Source: Angelakisella sp. (lineage in GTDB: Bacteria > Bacillota > Clostridia > Oscillospirales > Ruminococcaceae). From it: a DNA stretch of 24,234 nucleotides. Of the stretch, positions 21,828 through 24,234 are shown one piece after another. Each line of letters opens with the position of its first letter. The first letter of the stretch is position 1. A program made the position numbers and the translations under genes. Where the stretch lies: the NCBI GenBank assembly GCA_022794295.1, contig JAAWEO010000012.1:1-24234 (forward strand). The letters run 5' to 3'. Under the pieces are notes generated by a model that was not told the origin of the DNA, did not search any database, and was given only the letters and a program-made list of their open reading frames with translations.

Positions 21828-22667
21828 TTATGCTTCCTTTCCCAATTTCAGCTTTTCCAGCCCGCTGATATCCACAGGTGTCACATGGGTTACCGGCTCC
21901 CCCAGAAAGACCTCTGCCACAGAGGAAAAGCTCCCGGCGCTGTCGGTGACAAAGTAGCGGCAGCTTCCGCCTGTCTGCCGCCCGGAGAGAAGCCCTTCTT
22001 CCCGGAGGGTATCCCCGGCGGCAAGGGCGGCCTCGCGGCCGGAGCTCACCAGGGTGACCCCCTCCCCCAGGAAGTCCCGGATCAGGGGGGCAAGAAGGGG
22101 GTAGTGGGTGCACCCCAGGATCAGGGTGTCGATGTCCCGTTCCCCAAGGTCCCGGAGGTAGTATTCCACCGCCGGCACTGCCAGGGGATCACCGGGGGCG
22201 ATGTGCCCGTTTTCCACCAGGGGCACAAAGAGGGGACAGGCCAAACTGTACACCTGGAGCCCCGGGTCCATGGCGGCCAGAGCGGCCGGGAATTTGCCGC
22301 TGCGGGTGGTGGCGGCGGTGGCAATGACCCCGATCCTGCCGTTTCGGGTGGCCGCTGCGGCGGCCCGGGCCGCTGGGCCCACCACCTCGACAAAGGGGCA
22401 GTGGGTCTCCCGGCGGAGGGCTTCCCCGGCCACCGAGCTGACGGTGCCGCAGGCGCAGACCACCGCCTTCACCCCCTGCTCCAGCAGAAAGGCGGCATCC
22501 TCCCGGGCGTACCGGGTGATGACCTCCTCCCCCCGGGAGCCGTAGGGGACCCGTCCCGTGTCCCCAAAGTAGACCAGCTCCTCCCCGGGGAGAAGGGCGT
22601 GGAGCTCCCGGAGGGCGGTAAGCCCCCCCAGCCCGGAATCAAAAACGCCGATCGGCCGTGGGTCCAT
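21828..22667 (-). CDS. murI: Glutamate racemase
   Basis: Makes D-glutamate for the peptidoglycan stem peptide. 279 residues with D10-S11-GLGGL, YFGDTGRVPYG, the first catalytic Cys73 in VVCACGTVSS, and the second, Cys186, in LGCTHYPLL. The first Cys is followed by Gly-Thr rather than the common Asn-Thr (CNTA/CNTS); both cysteines and H188 are kept, so I expect an active enzyme. GGAGGG precedes ATG 22667, which lies three bases after the ddl stop. Position between ddl and argS groups it with wall-precursor synthesis. Confidence 0.94.
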   Translation of the reverse strand: MDPRPIGVFDSGLGGLTALRELHALLPGEELVYFGDTGRVPYGSRGEEVITRYAREDAAFLLEQGVKAVVCACGTVSSVAGEALRRETHCPFVEVVGPAARAAAAATRNGRIGVIATAATTRSGKFPAALAAMDPGLQVYSLACPLFVPLVENGHIAPGDPLAVPAVEYYLRDLGERDIDTLILGCTHYPLLAPLIRDFLGEGVTLVSSGREAALAAGDTLREEGLLSGRQTGGSCRYFVTDSAGSFSSVAEVFLGEPVTHVTPVDISGLEKLKLGKEA

Positions 22668-22670
22668 GGG

Positions 22671-23744
22671 TCATCCCTCCTCCAGGGCCAGGGTGATCAG
22701 CCGGGTGATCAGCTCCGGGTAGGTCATTCCGGAGGCCATCATCAGCTTGGGCCACATGCTGATGCTGGTAAAGCCCGGCAGGGTATTCACCTCGTTGAGG
22801 CAGTAGCTGCCATCAGCCAGGGCGAAGAAATCCACCCGGGCCAGGCCGGTGCATTCCAGGGCCCGGTAGGCGGCGATGGCGGCCTGCTTGATCGCTTCGC
22901 TCTGCTCCCGGGGCAGCCGGGCGGGGAGGTACAGGTCGGTGGAGCCATCCAGGTACTTCCCCTCGTAGTCGTACAGGGCCCGCTTGGGGACGATCTCCCC
23001 CAAAACGGAGGAGGTCTCCACCCCGGTATGGTTCCCCATAACGGCGCACTCCACCTCTGCCCCCGTTACCGCCTCCTCGATCAGGACCTTCCGGCCGCTT
23101 TGGAAGGCGGTGTCCAGGGCGGCGGAAAGGTCCTTGGGGCCCTGGACACGGCTGACCCCCACCGAGGAGCCGTCACTGGCGGGCTTTACAAATACCGGCC
23201 AGCCCAGCTCCTTCCCAATGGTCCCGGCCAGGGCCTCGTCGTCCCGGGCCTCCCGGGTGGCGGTGAGCCAGCGGGCGTTGGGGATGCCGCGGGCGGTGAG
23301 CAGGGTCTTGGTCAGGTCCTTATCCATGCAAAGGGCGCTGGCGGCCACGCCGCACCCCACCAGGGGGATGCCGGCCAGCTGGGCCAGCCCCTGAATGGCC
23401 CCGTCCTCTCCGTTTTTCCCGTGGAGAGCGGGGAAGATAACGTCGATCCTTGTCCGCCACCAGCCCGCCCTGCCATCAAAGAGCCACAGGCCGTGGTGCT
23501 CCCGGTCGGGGGAAAGGATGGCAGGGCGAAGCCCCGGGTCCTGTTCCCAGCTTCCATCGGCCACAGAGGCAGGGGAAAGGCCCTCGGGACAGAGGAACCA
23601 GCGCCCCTCCCTGGTGATGCCTATGGCGAGCGGGTCCCACCGCTCCCGGTCGATATTTTCCAGCACCGAGGCGGCGGTGAGCCGGGATACCTCGTGCTCG
23701 CTGGAGACGCCGCCAAAAAGAACGGCCACTGTGGATCTTGTCAT
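22671..23744 (-). CDS. ddl: D-alanine--D-alanine ligase
   Basis: ATP-grasp ligase that makes the D-Ala-D-Ala end of the peptidoglycan precursor. 357 residues: VLFGGVSSEHEVS (N-terminal), FPALHGKNGEDGAIQG, MDKDLTK, the ATP-grasp VFVKPASDGSSVGVS, omega-loop YDYEGKYLDGSTDLYLPA, and VDFFALADGSYCLNEVNTLPGFTSISMWPK. The EGKY omega loop and SSVGV favour D-Ala-D-Ala activity; the VanA-type D-lactate loop is absent. Start at ATG 23744 (MTRSTVAVL); its ribosome site (AGGGGG) is weak. The longer frame to 24044 is repeat DNA and promoter. First gene of ddl-murI-DUF1934-argS. Confidence 0.96.
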   Translation of the reverse strand: MTRSTVAVLFGGVSSEHEVSRLTAASVLENIDRERWDPLAIGITREGRWFLCPEGLSPASVADGSWEQDPGLRPAILSPDREHHGLWLFDGRAGWWRTRIDVIFPALHGKNGEDGAIQGLAQLAGIPLVGCGVAASALCMDKDLTKTLLTARGIPNARWLTATREARDDEALAGTIGKELGWPVFVKPASDGSSVGVSRVQGPKDLSAALDTAFQSGRKVLIEEAVTGAEVECAVMGNHTGVETSSVLGEIVPKRALYDYEGKYLDGSTDLYLPARLPREQSEAIKQAAIAAYRALECTGLARVDFFALADGSYCLNEVNTLPGFTSISMWPKLMMASGMTYPELITRLITLALEEG

Positions 23745-23789
23745 TGCGGAAAGCCCCCTGTCTCCTGAAAAGCATTCTAACCTCAGTAT

Positions 23790-23818
23790 ACTATACCACA
23801 TCCTTGGTTTATTCGCAA
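23790..23818 (-). promoter_or_regulatory. Promoter of the ddl-murI-DUF1934-argS operon
   Basis: Minus strand: -35 TTGCGA (23813-23818), 17-bp spacer, -10 TATAGT (23790-23795). The boxes are somewhat weaker than the other promoters here. It leaves a leader of about 40 bases before ddl. Confidence 0.65.
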
Positions 23819-23887
23819 GAAGCAGCGGCAAATGGGAGTGAGTGACTGAAGGACAAACTTTAACAGCGTTTTTTGGGGATATCGTAG

Positions 23888-23907
23888 GGGAGGGGCAAGC
23901 CCCTCCC
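23888..23907. repeat. Perfect hairpin upstream of the ddl promoter
   Basis: GGGAGGGGC-AA-GCCCCTCCC, nine perfect pairs with a two-base centre. There is no T run, so it is probably part of the repeat mosaic that fills 23880-24234. Confidence 0.7.
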
Positions 23908-23971
23908 GGAAATTGGTGCATCCGGCGGTGTCCTTCGGGCGAATGGCCTGCGTAAGGCACGTTCCACCCCC

Positions 23972-24172
23972 CTGGCCCGCAGGCCATTAGCCGCGAAGCG
24001 GCCATAGCCCGAAGGGCCCCGCTTTTTTCCGCAGAAAAAAGCACCTAATCCGGCCAACGAGCCTCCGGCCGCAAAAGCCCGGACGCCGGTAAGCGGGAGC
24101 ACAAATCCAAGCCGCCAGCACACCCCAGCCGCCGAGCGCTATTTGCCGCGAAGCGGCTCCGCCGGAGGCACC
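23972..24172 (+). repeat. Intergenic repeat family C, copy 2
   Basis: It carries the same blocks as 18542-18713 in a new order: CCCGCAGGCCATTAGCCGCG, then TAGCCCGAAGGGCCCC, the GCTTTTTTC/GAAAAAAGC inverted repeat, the ATCCGGCCAACGAGCC to GGTAAGCGGGA block (24048-24098), and finally ATTTGCCGCGAAGCGGCTCC and GCCGGAGGCACCAAA (24141-24173). Order change with high identity indicates recombination or stepwise assembly of modules. Confidence 0.85.
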
Positions 24173-24200
24173 AAAATCCCCCCCGGAGGGTTAGGGGGCC

Positions 24201-24224
24201 CACGGGGGGACTAGTCCCCCCGTG
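24201..24224. repeat. Perfect 24-bp palindrome
   Basis: Arms CACGGGGGGA and TCCCCCCGTG flank CTAG, giving a fully self-complementary 24-bp site at the edge of the window. No function can be assigned from here. Confidence 0.7.
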
Positions 24225-24234
24225 AGGCGCGCCG

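Noticed and set aside
22671..23744. Vancomycin-resistance type ligase (VanA/VanG)
   Set aside because: The omega loop carries EGKY and the serine-rich SSVGV, as in housekeeping Ddl; no vanH/vanT/vanX or two-component genes nearby.
19761..23768. Long plus-strand ORFs (19761-21365 and 21735-23768) opposite argS, murI and ddl
   Set aside because: Antisense frames of recognised genes; no ribosome sites or motifs.

Overview
The window looks like a chromosomal segment of a high-GC, low-G+C-phylum gut clostridium, most likely Oscillospiraceae (Flavonifractor/Lawsonibacter/Intestinimonas-like). This is an inference from the Firmicutes-type gene set (RNase Y, T-box-controlled thrS, ylxM-ffh-rpsP-khpA-rimM-trmD, HPr with Ser46, BlaI/M56), strong AAGGAGG ribosome sites and GC-rich codons. 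It is mostly core genome; almost every gene is on the minus strand, and rny is the only plus-strand gene. I see no phage, IS element, CRISPR array, tRNA or rRNA.

Layout. 1-1658: an intergenic repeat, a terminator and a leucine-rich-repeat-like lipoprotein gene directly behind thrS (1668-3569). 3570-4282: divergent control region with a threonine T-box and promoter for thrS, and a promoter plus a long leader for rny (4283-5839). A bidirectional terminator separates rny from convergent rpoN (5879-7213), which lies behind a small membrane-protein gene. 7794-9482: a metallophosphoesterase lipoprotein gene behind ptsH (HPr). 9754-14271: the SRP/ribosome-maturation operon ylxM-ffh-rpsP-khpA-rimM-trmD-DUF554, driven by a consensus promoter. 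14272-14880: terminator hairpins and repeats. 14881-17057: a two-gene BlaI-type repressor plus M56/M23 metallopeptidase system. 17315-18436: a MetH-like protein that has lost its zinc ligands. 18437-19622: 1.2 kb without a gene, full of repeat modules. 19623-23744: a ddl-murI-DUF1934-argS operon. 23745-24234: ddl promoter and more repeat modules.

The genes fall into three working groups: translation and protein targeting (thrS, argS, ffh, rpsP, rimM, trmD, khpA, rny), cell-wall supply and sensing (ddl, murI, BlaI/M56-M23), and global regulation (rpoN, HPr). Seven sigma-A promoters with exactly 17-bp spacers can be read upstream of the main transcription units.

Most interesting points: (1) a BlaR1-like M56 sensor in which the usual penicillin-binding sensor is replaced by a Glu-Pro spacer and an intact M23 peptidoglycan hydrolase domain, paired with a BlaI repressor and a visible BlaI-type operator; (2) a family of mosaic intergenic repeats whose hairpin arms change in a compensatory way between copies; (3) a crossed set of inverted repeats at 19.13-19.25 kb; (4) a pair of dyads flanking the ylxM-ffh promoter; (5) the zinc-less MetH-like protein.
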